DNA from: Eubacterium_G segne
GTDB taxonomy: Bacteria; Bacillota; Clostridia; Lachnospirales; Lachnospiraceae
DNA length: 64,000 nt
Assembly (NCBI RefSeq): GCF_014287775.1
Contig: NZ_JACOOZ010000002.1
Location: 186,001 to 250,000 of the forward strand
Reading direction: 5' to 3'
Under the pieces are notes generated by a model. That model was not told the DNA's origin, did no database searches, and worked only from the letters and a program-made list of their open reading frames with translations. Every line of letters begins with the position of its first letter. Position 1 is the stretch's first letter. This document shows positions 8,356 through 17,725 of this stretch, in pieces. The position numbers were made by a program, and so were the translations under genes.

Positions 8356-10674
8356 CTATTCCGAAATTTCAATTTCAAACAATTCTTCTCCTGCCTGTAC
8401 TGCACCTTCTTTTAGAAGTTTTATAGTCATCCTGTTATTCATATCAGTGCACAAAACCGGTGATACAATGGATGGAGCATTTTTCTTCAAATATTCCAAA
8501 TCAAGTTTCATAAGAGTGTCTCCATATTTTACTTTGTCTCCGGCTCTTACAAACACATCGAATCCTTTTCCTCCTAACTTTACTGTATCAATTCCCACAT
8601 GAATAATATAATTTAATCCATTTGAATCCTTTATTCCTATGGCATGCTTAGAATCAAAGACAAATGTCACTTCTCCATCTACCGGTGCCTTGACTATCGG
8701 TGCCCTTGGTGTCACCGCAGCACCATCCCCCATCATTTTTGAAGCAAAAGCCTCATCAGGCACATTTTCAATTTTATCCGCAAATCCGGTAATTGGACTT
8801 AAAACAAGAATCTTTTTCCCTCCGGATGTAATACTTGTTTCTTTCCTCGTAATACCATTCCCATTATTCTCATTACTTTCCATGGTACCATTCTTATTCC
8901 TCTCTATGGTATCATTCTCATTATTTTCTCTGATACTATCCTTATGGTTCTCCCTTAAAGCCTCCGTTTCTTTTCCTATGGTATCTGCTAAGTCACTTTC
9001 TAAAAATTCCTCAAAATCAGATTTTATTACCGTGACTTTTGGCCCGTATATTATTTGCACCCCATTGCCTTTGTGAACAACCCCTGATGCACCTGTCATT
9101 CTCAGAACTGAATCATTTACCAAATTGGCATTAAAAACCGTACACCTTAACCTTGTAGCACAGCAATCCACATCTGAAATATTGTCTTTTCCACCTAAGC
9201 CTTTGCAAATGGCAATAGACAATTCATTAGCGATTGCTTCTTTAGAGCCATCTCCCTCGTCACTTCCTGCTGAGCTGCCTGATTTACTTCCTGCTACACC
9301 ATCGGATTCACTTACTGCTGTATCTCCCAAATCAGTTCCTGAGCTGCCTTTCTTTTTCGCATCCACATCACTTCGTTTATATAATTTAACCTCGTCATCA
9401 TCAAATCTTCCGGGAGTTCTTAAATTAAGTTTTTTAATAAGGAAACTAAATAAGAAATAATAAATTATGAAATAAAACACTCCTACAATAACAACCCATA
9501 TCCAGTTTGTTTTGGCATTTCCCTGTAAAATACCAAAAAGGAAAAGGTCAATAAGTCCCCCTGAAAAAGTCATTCCTACTCCAACATTAAAGAAATGCAT
9601 TAATGCGTAAGCTAAGCCGGCAAAAACGCAATGTATTCCATACAAAAGAGGCGCTACAAATAAAAATGTGAACTCTAAAGGCTCAGTGATACCTGTAACC
9701 ATTGACGTCAGTGCTGCTGAAAGTAAAAGTCCATATACAAGTTTTCTTTTTCCGGGCTGTGCCGTGCGATACATGGCAAGAGCTGCCCCGGGAAGTCCGA
9801 AAATCATAAGTGGAAATTTTCCTGACATAAATCTTGTAGCCGAAACTGCAAAATGAGTTACTCCTGAATCTGCCAACTGTGCAAAGAAAATGTTTTGGGC
9901 ACCTTCAACAATACGCCCTCCAACTTCCATTGTTCCCCCAACAGCAGTCTGCCAGAAAGGAATATAAAATACATGATGCAGTCCAAAGGGAATTAACAAT
10001 CTTTCCATAAATCCGTAAACCCATGTTCCGATGTATCCTGAATTAAGTACAACATTTCCTACTGAGTTTATTCCTATTTGGATCGGTGGCCAGATAAAAT
10101 ACATCAATATTCCCACCAAAGTGTAAACAAGTGCACTTATAATAGGTACAAATCTCGTTCCTCCGAAAAACGATAAAACCTGAGGAAGTTCAATTCGATA
10201 AAACCTGTTGTGAAGTGCCGCCACTCCCAGACCAACAACAATTCCACCGAAAACACCCATTTGCAGTGATGTAATTCCGCATACATCAGCCACTGCCCCC
10301 TGAAGCATATTTTCAATTCCACCATTTATAGATATAAGAGCACTAATTGATGCATGCATAATAAAAAACGCAATTACCGCAGACAGCGCCGCAACTTCTT
10401 TCTCCTTTTTTGCCATGCCTATGGCTACCCCAATGGCAAACAAAATAGGCAGGTTAGAGAACACAATATTTCCGGCATCATTCATAACCTGAAAGATTCC
10501 GTGAAAAACTGTCCCCTGCCCCATGATTCCTTCTAATCCATATGTTTTAAGAGTGGTTTCATTAGTAAATGAGCCACCTATTCCAAGAAGTAAACCTGCT
10601 ACCGGCAATATGGCTATAGGAAGCATAAAAGACCTGCCTACACGTTGTAATACACCAAAAATTCTGTCTTTCAT
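8356..10674 (-). CDS. PTS glucose/GlcNAc-family enzyme IICBA
   Basis: Phosphoenolpyruvate-dependent sugar importer in the membrane: it takes up and phosphorylates a hexose of the glucose/N-acetylglucosamine class. All three domains are in one 772-aa chain: IIC (about 1-430, several membrane segments starting FMLPIAILPVAGLLLGIG), a Ser/Gly/Asp-rich linker, IIB (about 470-550) with the phospho-Cys in DCCATRLR, a Glu/Asn-rich linker with repeated EN motifs (about 560-620), and IIA/Crr (about 625-772) with SKHAIGI and the phospho-His in IIHVGIDTVKLGGKGF. The start follows an AAGGAGA site. No ptsHI gene or antiterminator gene is adjacent. Choosing between glucose, GlcNAc and maltose as substrate needs phylogeny. 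Confidence 0.93.
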   Translation of the reverse strand: MKDRIFGVLQRVGRSFMLPIAILPVAGLLLGIGGSFTNETTLKTYGLEGIMGQGTVFHGIFQVMNDAGNIVFSNLPILFAIGVAIGMAKKEKEVAALSAVIAFFIMHASISALISINGGIENMLQGAVADVCGITSLQMGVFGGIVVGLGVAALHNRFYRIELPQVLSFFGGTRFVPIISALVYTLVGILMYFIWPPIQIGINSVGNVVLNSGYIGTWVYGFMERLLIPFGLHHVFYIPFWQTAVGGTMEVGGRIVEGAQNIFFAQLADSGVTHFAVSATRFMSGKFPLMIFGLPGAALAMYRTAQPGKRKLVYGLLLSAALTSMVTGITEPLEFTFLFVAPLLYGIHCVFAGLAYALMHFFNVGVGMTFSGGLIDLFLFGILQGNAKTNWIWVVIVGVFYFIIYYFLFSFLIKKLNLRTPGRFDDDEVKLYKRSDVDAKKKGSSGTDLGDTAVSESDGVAGSKSGSSAGSDEGDGSKEAIANELSIAICKGLGGKDNISDVDCCATRLRCTVFNANLVNDSVLRMTGASGVVHKGNGVQIIYGPKVTVIKSDFEEFLESDLADTIGKETEALRENHKDSIRENNENDTIERNKNGTMESNENNGNGITRKETSITSGGKKILVLSPITGFADKIENVPDEAFASKMMGDGAAVTPRAPIVKAPVDGEVTFVFDSKHAIGIKDSNGLNYIIHVGIDTVKLGGKGFDVFVRAGDKVKYGDTLMKLDLEYLKKNAPSIVSPVLCTDMNNRMTIKLLKEGAVQAGEELFEIEISE

Positions 10675-10746
10675 ATGACTCTCCTTTTTTTATTATTCAA
10701 CATTATTTTGAACCAAAAAAGGAAAATCATACCCGATTTTTGCCAA

Positions 10747-11598
10747 TTACATTTCTAAAAACTTTTTAATATTTTCAATATGCTGTAATCCTTCTTTTCT
10801 ACCGGTCTCGTACAAAGCCTTTAACTTTTCCGGATCAGTCTCTGTCCTTTTAATTTTAATAGGATTATTTGGACGGATTACATATACCTGCTTTTTCTTC
10901 TCCATTTCCCTGATATCGTCAAGAGTTTTGTTGTACATTTCATGTCTTATTTCCATATCATGCACTAAATTAGGGTACTTCTTTCCCATTTTTAACTTAA
11001 TTAAAGGAAGAGCACTGCTTTTTTTCTTCCGATAACCATCATGCTGGGTAAGAATAATAACATTTCTGTCATATCCCATTTTCTGAAACTCATGAATAGG
11101 AATAGGATCAGCAATTCCGCCGTCTAACATCTTTTGTCCGTCTATTTCAACTATATTAGATACCAGAGGCATAGATGCAGATGCACGATACCATTCAACA
11201 TCCACCCTGTCTCCATTAGGGCATTTGTGATAAACCGGCTTTCCTGTTTCAATATCTGTTGCCACGGCGTAAAACTCCATTGGATTTTCCTGATATGTTT
11301 TTATGTCAAAAACATCTAATTTTTCCGGCAACTGCCTGTAACAGAAATCTGCTCCATACAAATCACCGGTTTTTATCAGAGATCTTATTCCCACATATCG
11401 GGGATCTTTGGAATATTTTAAATTGTACCTGATGGTACGACCAATCTGCTTTGATTTGAAATTACAGCCAAAAGTAGCACCTGCTGAAACTCCTATGGTT
11501 CCGTCCACAGTAATATTATTTTCCATCATTACATCCAGAACACCTGCAGTATACATACCACGCATGGCTCCGCCTTCTAATACAAGTCCCGTTTTCAT
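10747..11598 (-). CDS. Patatin-like phospholipase family protein
   Basis: Predicted serine acyl hydrolase of the patatin/RssA type, likely cytosolic and acting on lipids. It shows the oxyanion-hole motif GGAMRG (residues 9-14), the nucleophile elbow GVSAG (about 36-40) and the Asp of the Ser-Asp dyad in MLDGGIADPIPI (about 160). Its 283 aa match the bacterial single-domain subgroup. No signal peptide. It lies between the PTS gene and rubrerythrin on the same strand, with 72 and 55 base gaps, so co-transcription is possible but not shown. Physiological substrate unknown. Confidence 0.88.
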   Translation of the reverse strand: MKTGLVLEGGAMRGMYTAGVLDVMMENNITVDGTIGVSAGATFGCNFKSKQIGRTIRYNLKYSKDPRYVGIRSLIKTGDLYGADFCYRQLPEKLDVFDIKTYQENPMEFYAVATDIETGKPVYHKCPNGDRVDVEWYRASASMPLVSNIVEIDGQKMLDGGIADPIPIHEFQKMGYDRNVIILTQHDGYRKKKSSALPLIKLKMGKKYPNLVHDMEIRHEMYNKTLDDIREMEKKKQVYVIRPNNPIKIKRTETDPEKLKALYETGRKEGLQHIENIKKFLEM

Positions 11599-11653
11599 AA
11601 CCGTCTCCTTCTTGTCAAATTGGTTCTTTGCCTACTAAGTAGTCATTTACATA

Positions 11654-12193
11654 TTAATAGTTTTCAGGTTTTACCTGGAAATAAGACTGTGGATGTGCAC
11701 AGACAGGGCAAACTTCCGGTGCCTTTTTACCGATAACAATATGTCCACAGTTTAAGCACTGCCATACGCAATCTCCATCCTTTGAAAATACCAAATCACC
11801 TTCAATATTTTCCAGTAATTTCTTGTATCTTTCTTCATGTTCTTTTTCAATTTTTGCAACACCGTCAAACAAATCTGCGATTTCGTTAAAGCCTTCTTCT
11901 CTTGCTTCCTTGGCAAACTCTGCATACATATCTGTCCACTCGTAATTTTCACCTGCAGCCGCATCCTTTAAATTCTCTACAGTTGATGGAATTGCTCCGC
12001 CATGTAATAATTTAAACCAGATTTTTGCATGTTCCTTTTCATTAGCTGCTGTTTCTTCAAAAATATTTGCAATCTGAACATATCCATCCTTTTTTGCCTT
12101 TGATGCGTAATATGTGTACTTATTTCTTGCCTGTGACTCTCCTGCAAATGCAGCCATTAAATTTGCCTCTGTTCTTGATCCTTTTAACTCCAT
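11654..12193 (-). CDS. Rubrerythrin
   Basis: Non-haem di-iron peroxidase that reduces hydrogen peroxide in anaerobes. N-terminal ferritin-like domain with iron-ligand motifs ENxxxxxxxA-like in FAGESQARNKYTYYA and EEHAKIWFK-like E..H (about 20-60) and the second pair in EKEHEERYKKLL; C-terminal rubredoxin domain with two Cys pairs, CLNCGH and CPVCAHP (about 150-170). The longer frame starts upstream, but ATG at 12193 has AGGAGG 7 bases before it and gives the family-typical N-terminus MELKGSRTEAN, 179 aa. It is part of the oxygen-defence equipment expected of an obligate anaerobe. Confidence 0.95.
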   Translation of the reverse strand: MELKGSRTEANLMAAFAGESQARNKYTYYASKAKKDGYVQIANIFEETAANEKEHAKIWFKLLHGGAIPSTVENLKDAAAGENYEWTDMYAEFAKEAREEGFNEIADLFDGVAKIEKEHEERYKKLLENIEGDLVFSKDGDCVWQCLNCGHIVIGKKAPEVCPVCAHPQSYFQVKPENY

Positions 12194-12247
12194 AGTATTT
12201 CCTCCTAATATTTTAGATGTGCCCAACGACACACCTTATTTTTATGA

Positions 12248-12299
12248 GAATGCCCCAAACTCCTGTATTTCTAATTAATTTCAGGCATTCCACATTATA
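12248..12299 (-). promoter_or_regulatory. Rubrerythrin leader: -10 box and hairpin
   Basis: On the minus strand a TATAAT (12299-12294) precedes a leader with an inverted repeat GAATGCC (12248-12254) and GGCATTC (12284-12290). No good -35 box was found, so promoter assignment is tentative; the repeat could be an operator at the transcription start. Confidence 0.35.
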
Positions 12300-12342
12300 T
12301 GGTTATCCCACATTTTATTTTTATGCATATTCTGCATGTTTT

Positions 12343-13314
12343 CTAAATAATATAAAACCAGCTTTCATCCTGCTCTAAATCAGTTATTTCAATGCCTGAA
12401 GCCTCTTTTTTGTTTTTTCCGGTTTTGTAATTTAACTCCTGATTTTTGATGCTTACCCTGGTTTCCGGTGCAATGGAACTGGTGATAAATGCGTTACTTC
12501 CTATTACTGAATTTCTTCCTATTACAGTTTCACCTCCAAGTACCGAAGCCCCTGAATAAATAGTAACGTTATCCTCAATAGTCGGATGCCTCTTTACACC
12601 CTTTAATTTCTGACCGCCTCTTGTAGACAGGGCACCAATGGTTACTCCCTGATACACCTTTACATTATCACCAATGATAGTTGTTTCTCCCACAACTATT
12701 CCTGTTCCATGATCCATAAAGAAATATTTTCCAATAGTTGCTCCCGGATGAATGTCTATTCCGGTCTGACTGTGAGCATGTTCAGTCATAATTCTTGGAA
12801 TAAGTGGTACCGACAGTTTAAAAAGTTCATGGGCAATACGGTTTATGGTAATAGTGTATAATCCCGGATAAGACAAAATTATCTCATTTCTGTTAAATGC
12901 CGCTGGGTCACCATCAAAAGCCGCCTGAACATCTGTCTCTGTATACTCTCTTATCAAAGGAATCTTTTTGAAAAACTCTAATGTAATCTTTTCAGCTTTT
13001 TCAGCCATTTCGTCTTCGTTTGCATTCTGATTTTCCGGCAACTGCCTAAGAGCTATGGCAATTTGTTTATTCAAATTAAACATAACATCTTCTAACAAAA
13101 CCGTAAGTCTGCTGTTTAAATTATAAAATCTATAGGTTTTTTCCCTGAAGAATCCCGGAAAGACAATTTTCAACATCTTATCTAATATATCAACTATAAC
13201 CTCCGTATCCGGTTGGTCAAAAAGTTCAATCTGATTGATTGTTCTGTCATCCTTATAGTCTTCCAACAATTCTCCAACAATATTCCTAATTTCTTCTTCA
13301 CGTCCGTCTCTCAT
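12343..13314 (-). CDS. cysE: Serine O-acetyltransferase
   Basis: Makes O-acetylserine from serine and acetyl-CoA, the committed step of cysteine synthesis. The C-terminal half is a left-handed beta helix of hexapeptide repeats with the signature block starting HPGATIGKYFFMDHGTG and continuing GETTIIGDNVKVYQGVTIG; the N-terminal half is the helical domain of the long SAT class. The start at 13314 follows GAGGAG with 8-base spacing; the longer frame has no ribosome site. The protein is then 323 aa, longer than E. coli CysE (273 aa), resembling the long form found in anaerobes. No cysK is nearby. Confidence 0.92.
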   Translation of the reverse strand: MRDGREEEIRNIVGELLEDYKDDRTINQIELFDQPDTEVIVDILDKMLKIVFPGFFREKTYRFYNLNSRLTVLLEDVMFNLNKQIAIALRQLPENQNANEDEMAEKAEKITLEFFKKIPLIREYTETDVQAAFDGDPAAFNRNEIILSYPGLYTITINRIAHELFKLSVPLIPRIMTEHAHSQTGIDIHPGATIGKYFFMDHGTGIVVGETTIIGDNVKVYQGVTIGALSTRGGQKLKGVKRHPTIEDNVTIYSGASVLGGETVIGRNSVIGSNAFITSSIAPETRVSIKNQELNYKTGKNKKEASGIEITDLEQDESWFYII

Positions 13315-13349
13315 ATATTTAACTCCTCGACTTAAGTTACTTTTATATA

Positions 13350-13379
13350 ATACTAGCACAATTTTTGAAATATGTGTAA
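13350..13379 (-). promoter_or_regulatory. Promoter of serine acetyltransferase gene
   Basis: Minus strand TTACAC (13379-13374) and TAGTAT (13355-13350) with an 18-base spacer, about 35 bases upstream of the start codon. Confidence 0.45.
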
Positions 13380-13428
13380 CTCTTTTTTAGGTTATGTGTC
13401 AGGCTCGATGTTAGTTTCAATGGCAAGT

Positions 13429-13954
13429 TAGGATTCGTGCCGGGAATTAATCATGAAATTGTTGTTTTCCCGGTTTGTTTCTTTGGTTTCAGCCGGGGAA
13501 GAAACAATTCGTGCCAGGAATTCGTTATGAAATCCTTCTTTTCCCGGTTTGTTTCTTTGGTTTCAACCGGGTAAGAGGTGATTTATGCCGGGAATTCATT
13601 ATGAAATCTTTCTTTTACCGGTTTGTTTCTTTGGTTTTAGCCGGGGAAGGGGCGATTCATGCCAGGAATTCATTATGAAATCCTTCTTTTCCCGGTTTGT
13701 TTCTTTGGTTTCAGCCGGGTAAGAGGTGATTCATGCCGGGAATTCATTATGAAATCTTTCTTTTCCCGGTTTGTTTCTTTGGTTTCAACCGGGTAAGAGG
13801 TGATTCATGCCGGGAATTCATTATGAAATCCTTCTTTTCCCGGTTTGTTTCTTTGGTTTCAGCCGGGTAAGAGGTGATTCATGCCGGGAATTCATTATGA
13901 AATCTTTCTTTTCCCGGTTTGTTTCTTTAGTTCAAGTCGGGGAAGGGGCGATTT
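13429..13954. repeat. Seven tandem copies of a 74-bp repeat
   Basis: The core TTTCCCGGTTTG recurs with its CCC at 13469, 13543, 13617 (ACC), 13691, 13765, 13839 and 13913: exactly 74 bases each time. Each unit contains three mutually complementary arms: CCGGGAA, TTCCCGG(TT) and (AA)CCGGGT. The middle arm can pair with either neighbour. Inner copies are nearly identical; the first and last are more diverged. Copies differ at a few fixed positions (AACCGGG or AGCCGGG; ATCTTTC or ATCCTTC). The period is not a multiple of three, so it does not encode a repeat protein. It fills the gap between the divergent cysE and MATE promoters. Confidence 0.95.
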
Positions 13955-14091
13955 CTAAATGATTCCATCAAAATAACCCCAACGTCAAAAAAATCCAACG
14001 CCCAATAACCACAATGTCCAAAAAATTTTGGCTGAAGTAGAAATAAACTTTTCACTTCAACAAAAAATTTCAACATTTTTTGATTTAGTTG

Positions 14092-14119
14092 TAGACATAT
14101 TTTTTATTAGTGATAGAAT
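14092..14119 (+). promoter_or_regulatory. Promoter of second MATE gene
   Basis: TAGACA (14092-14097) and TAGAAT (14114-14119) with a 16-base spacer, giving a leader of about 105 bases before the ATG at 14230. The stretch 13955-14091 is AT-rich with nothing else recognised. Confidence 0.45.
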
Positions 14120-14146
14120 AAAGTGATATTTATCGGAAGGGGGCAA

Positions 14147-14218
14147 AACAGGGAGTTTTTTCGGGTATTTCACTTGGTATCTAACCTCATACTTTGTAAT
14201 GTATCTCCCTGTTGTTTT
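14147..14218 (+). terminator. Possible attenuator in MATE leader
   Basis: AACAGGGAG (14147-14155) is the exact complement of CTCCCTGTT (14205-14213), and GTTTTTAC follows, so a 9-bp terminator-like hairpin with a 49-base loop could form just before the coding region. No antiterminator partner or leader peptide could be defended. Confidence 0.35.
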
Positions 14219-14229
14219 TACAAAAATTT

Positions 14230-15582
14230 ATGGGACAAGTTACTATCGATAACCGTGCTTTTTATAAGCAGATTCTGGTACTGGGAGCGCCTGTTGCTCT
14301 ACAGAACTTTTTTCAGGCATTAGTTAATATGCTTGATGTTTTTATGATTGGACAGCTAGGTGCTGCCGAGGTTACTGCCGTAGCCATGGGAAGTGGCTGG
14401 ATTGGACTTTTGTTCTATCTTTTTAATGGAATAACTGCCACAGGCGGCGTTTTTATATCCCAATATTGGGGAAAGAAAGATACCAGGTCTATTCATCATT
14501 ATATGGGACTGATGTTTATATTAAACCTGACGTTTTCCATTATATTCGCCATATTTACGGCATTATTTTCGGATACGATTATGTTGCTTTACTCGAAGGA
14601 CCCTGAGGTTATAGCCCTTGGAAGTTCTTATATGAAAATAATGAGTATTTCATGTGTCCTTATCGGACTTATAAATGTATGTTCCATATCTTTAGTAAGC
14701 ACGGAAAAAACATTTATAACAATGTTTGGAACAATTATTTCTCTTTCAACAAATACAATTTTTAACTACATACTTATATTTGGAAATTTTGGTGCTCCAA
14801 AGCTTGGAGTCCGGGGTGCTGCCATAGGTACAATCATCGCCCTTACCCTTGAGCTTCTGTTTTTATATGGCGTATCCATTATAAAGAAGTTTCCGATTTG
14901 TGCACCGATAAAAGAATATTTCCAGTTTTCCTTTAGTGATGTAAAAAAATACTTTCACTACGGAACATTTCTTATTATGTGTGAGGTTGTATTTGCCATT
15001 GGAAATAACATTTACAATATCGGATACAAATACACCGGAACTGCATCCCAGGCGGCTTTGCAGATTGTAAACACCTTTACCCAGTTAGCAATGATTCTAT
15101 CTCAGGGAATTGGAACTGCTGCCGGAATTATGCTTGGTAAATTATTGGGTGAAAATAAATTAGAGTTGGTAAAGGCCTACAGCAGACGATTTATGGTTCT
15201 TATACCGGCAGTTGCATTTGTTCTGGGAGTAATTATAGCATTATTCTCACCACTGCTTCTTAGTATGTTTAATGTAGGCGAGGAATCCTTAGGCTATGCT
15301 CAAAAAATGATGGTTATTTTTGCTTTGACCATGCCATTTAGGGCAGAGAACTTTGCCATTGTAGCAGGTATTTTAAGAAGCGGCGGAGACAGTCTGTATT
15401 GCTTCTTGGCAAACTTTGTGGGCAACTGGCTGGTGGGAATTCCTATGGTATTCCTTGGTGCAGTTGGACTTCATCTTCCGGTATACTGGGTTTACCTGAT
15501 GGTTTCCGCTGATGAATTAGGAAAAATGGTTGTAGGAATGCCTAGGGCATTGTCCTACAAATGGGTAAAAAATATCACATAA
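14230..15582 (+). CDS. MATE family efflux transporter
   Basis: A second membrane exporter of the MATE family, about 450 aa with some 12 hydrophobic segments. Typical family blocks are FYKQILVLGAPVALQNFF, MLDVFMIGQLGAAEVTAVAM and, in the second half, GIGTAAGIMLGKLLGE. The frame is open to a TTG at 14212, but ATG at 14230 gives the standard MATE N-terminus. Neither has a convincing ribosome site, unusual in this window where most genes have AGGAGG. The leader contains a possible attenuator hairpin. It is followed by a strong terminator shared with aroB. Substrate unknown. Confidence 0.9.
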   Translation: MGQVTIDNRAFYKQILVLGAPVALQNFFQALVNMLDVFMIGQLGAAEVTAVAMGSGWIGLLFYLFNGITATGGVFISQYWGKKDTRSIHHYMGLMFILNLTFSIIFAIFTALFSDTIMLLYSKDPEVIALGSSYMKIMSISCVLIGLINVCSISLVSTEKTFITMFGTIISLSTNTIFNYILIFGNFGAPKLGVRGAAIGTIIALTLELLFLYGVSIIKKFPICAPIKEYFQFSFSDVKKYFHYGTFLIMCEVVFAIGNNIYNIGYKYTGTASQAALQIVNTFTQLAMILSQGIGTAAGIMLGKLLGENKLELVKAYSRRFMVLIPAVAFVLGVIIALFSPLLLSMFNVGEESLGYAQKMMVIFALTMPFRAENFAIVAGILRSGGDSLYCFLANFVGNWLVGIPMVFLGAVGLHLPVYWVYLMVSADELGKMVVGMPRALSYKWVKNIT

Positions 15583-15640
15583 TTAAATAAATTATGTTGC
15601 ACTCTAAAATAAAAAAGTGAATCAAATCTTTTTTCATTTA

Positions 15641-15670
15641 AATAAGCTGTCGCCAATTCGACAGCTTATT
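15641..15670. terminator. Bidirectional intrinsic terminator
   Basis: AATAAGCTGTCG (15641-15652) pairs perfectly with CGACAGCTTATT (15659-15670), with T/A runs on both sides. It ends the MATE gene (+) and aroB (-). Confidence 0.88.
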
Positions 15671-15671
15671 T

Positions 15672-16784
15672 TTACATATCCATAATAATTTCTCTTGCTA
15701 CACTTTCTTCAACCTGTGTTGCATAAACTCCCGGCGAGAACTCAACAATAGCTCCGATTCCATTTTGAATAACAAAACGTAATTTTCCATCCTTAACTTT
15801 TTTATCAGTATAAAGCTTCTTTACTAAAGCTTCCCTGTCTATGTAATCAGGAATTTCTGTTGGAAGCTGTGCCTTTTGATATAGGTTTATAACCCTTGTT
15901 CTCTCTTCCTCTGTAACATATCCCATTTTCTTTGCCAGATTTACCTCTGCCACCATGCCTATAGCCAATGCTTCACCGTGAAGAAGCCGGTAATCGCTTA
16001 CAGTTTCAATTGCCCTGCCAACGGTATGACCTAAATTAAGGACCTCCCTAAGTCCGCTTTCCCTTTCATCCTTCATTACAACATGATATTTTATACTGCA
16101 ATTTTCCTCTGCAACCTTTTCGCAAACATCTTTATCCACAGCCATTATTTTATCAATATTCTTCTCTAAATATTCAAAGAAATCACTGCTGGCTAAACAT
16201 GCATGCTTTATGGTTTCTGCCAAGCCACTGGATAACTGTCTCTTTGGAAGAGTCTTCCATGCGGCAATATCAATGTAAACCTTTTGAGGTTGGTTAAACA
16301 TTCCAATAAGGTTTGTAGCAAGAGGAGTATCTACTGCGGTTTTGCCTCCAACTGATGCATCAGCAGAAGCAAGTAATGTGGTGGCATAATTTATAAAAGG
16401 TACGCCTCTTCCATAGGTTCCTGCCACAAAGCCTGCCAAGTCCGTAACCACTCCGCCGCCTACTGCTATAATACAGCAATCTCTGCGGTATCCCTTTGAA
16501 AGCATTGTATCTTCCACATACTCCTTTGTCTCTCTTGTTTTACTTTTTTCACCGGCTTCAAAAACAATCAAATCTGTCTTAAATCCTGCTGTTTCAATTA
16601 ACTTATGTATTTTTTCACCATATAAATCCTTAACCACAGAATCTGTTACAACTACATATTTCTTTATATTCCCTACAAGGCCGGCTTTTAAATCTAAAAT
16701 TAACTTTTCTTCCAAAGAAAAACCAATTTCAATATCATAACTGTCATCCACTACCTTTTTTAATTCTACGTTAAATGTACTCAT
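15672..16784 (-). CDS. aroB: 3-dehydroquinate synthase
   Basis: Second step of the shikimate pathway: DAHP to 3-dehydroquinate, NAD- and metal-dependent, cytosolic. The 370-aa protein shows the NAD-binding block GGGVVTDLAGFVAGTYGRG, the loop TTLLASADASVGGKTAVD, and metal ligands in the E-T-I-K-H-A region and in NLGHTVGRAIE followed by HGEALAIGM. Full length for the family. It stands apart from other aro genes, 99 bases after the SDR gene on the same strand. Confidence 0.96.
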   Translation of the reverse strand: MSTFNVELKKVVDDSYDIEIGFSLEEKLILDLKAGLVGNIKKYVVVTDSVVKDLYGEKIHKLIETAGFKTDLIVFEAGEKSKTRETKEYVEDTMLSKGYRRDCCIIAVGGGVVTDLAGFVAGTYGRGVPFINYATTLLASADASVGGKTAVDTPLATNLIGMFNQPQKVYIDIAAWKTLPKRQLSSGLAETIKHACLASSDFFEYLEKNIDKIMAVDKDVCEKVAEENCSIKYHVVMKDERESGLREVLNLGHTVGRAIETVSDYRLLHGEALAIGMVAEVNLAKKMGYVTEEERTRVINLYQKAQLPTEIPDYIDREALVKKLYTDKKVKDGKLRFVIQNGIGAIVEFSPGVYATQVEESVAREIIMDM

Positions 16785-16883
16785 ATTTGTCCTTTCCTAA
16801 AACGCCCTAACATAGCTTTGTCAAACGTCTAACGTAATTTTCTCTATTGGTGCTTTGCAAAATGCTCTGATATAATGTAATCT

Positions 16884-17651
16884 TTAGTTCTTTGTCTTTT
16901 TCTTCTGCTGCATTGCAACTATTTTAAGCAGACTCTGCTTTGGCAAAAGTTTTTGTCCCATTACGCATATTTTCATTTTTAATGAAGGTACAATAATAAC
17001 CTTTCTCTTTTTCATTCCCATTAAGGCTTCCTTAACACAGCATTTAGGAGTAATTCCTTTAAGGGCAAAAACAACATCTGCCATTTCATTAAATTCCGTG
17101 TCTACAGGTCCGGGACACAGCGCCCCCACATAGATTTTACTGCCCTCTTCTTTTAATTCCTGTGCCACCGCCTGGGTAATGCTTGTAACATATGCCTTTG
17201 TAGCATAATATGTCGCCATATAAGGCCCTGCCGGAAGAAGCCCTGCTGAGGAGGCTACGTTTAAAATTCTTCCATAACCCTGGAGTTTCATTTTTTGAAG
17301 GACTTTTTTAAATAAAATATGCATTGCCCTGATATTTACATTAATCATGGAAACTTCCTTTGCTAAATCCGTATCCTGAAAATTTCCACAGGTGCCAAAA
17401 CCTGCATTATTTATAAAAACATTAATGTCCCTATGAGATATTTTTTCCCATAACTGATAACACTCCAATTCGTTAGACAAATCAGAGACAACAATCTCAC
17501 AGGGAACTGAAAGTTCCGATGCCAATTTTTCCAGCCTGTCCTTTCTTCTTGCAGTAAGGATAAGGCTGTAGCCCATTCTGGCAAAAGCTCTGGCAAACTC
17601 CATTCCAATTCCGGAACTTGCACCTGTTATAACAGCTGTTTTTGTTTTCAT
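16884..17651 (-). CDS. Short-chain dehydrogenase/reductase
   Basis: NAD(P)-dependent oxidoreductase of the classical SDR family. It has the cofactor motif TGASSGIG (residues about 9-16), NNAGFG, the catalytic Ser in NVASSAG and the catalytic pair in YYATKAY (YxxxK), then the PGPVDTEF motif. ATG at 17651 is chosen because AGGAGG lies 7 bases upstream; 255 aa. A Lys-rich tail ends the protein. Closest in pattern to the DltE/YqjQ-like group, but the substrate is unknown. It follows the cupin gene by 74 bases. Confidence 0.9.
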   Translation of the reverse strand: MKTKTAVITGASSGIGMEFARAFARMGYSLILTARRKDRLEKLASELSVPCEIVVSDLSNELECYQLWEKISHRDINVFINNAGFGTCGNFQDTDLAKEVSMINVNIRAMHILFKKVLQKMKLQGYGRILNVASSAGLLPAGPYMATYYATKAYVTSITQAVAQELKEEGSKIYVGALCPGPVDTEFNEMADVVFALKGITPKCCVKEALMGMKKRKVIIVPSLKMKICVMGQKLLPKQSLLKIVAMQQKKKTKN

Positions 17652-17725
17652 GAAAAAACCTCCTTGCATAATATGTAGAACCTCTTCCCTGCGGTCAGAG
17701 GCATTTCGTCGGAAATATTTTTACA

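Noticed and set aside
8639..9076. Open frame of 145 codons opposite the PTS gene
   Set aside because: Antisense of the Glu/Asn-rich linker and IIA domain of the PTS enzyme.
13475..13678. Open 67-codon frame inside the tandem repeat
   Set aside because: The repeat period (74) is not a multiple of three, so the frame changes in each copy; no ribosome site; it is a by-product of the repeat.
13429..13954. 74-bp repeats as a CRISPR array
   Set aside because: The whole 74-base unit is repeated; there are no unique spacers, and no cas genes are in the window.
14123..14323. GTG-started frame as a leader peptide of the MATE gene
   Set aside because: No ribosome site, and it overlaps the MATE coding start by about 90 bases; not defended as coding.
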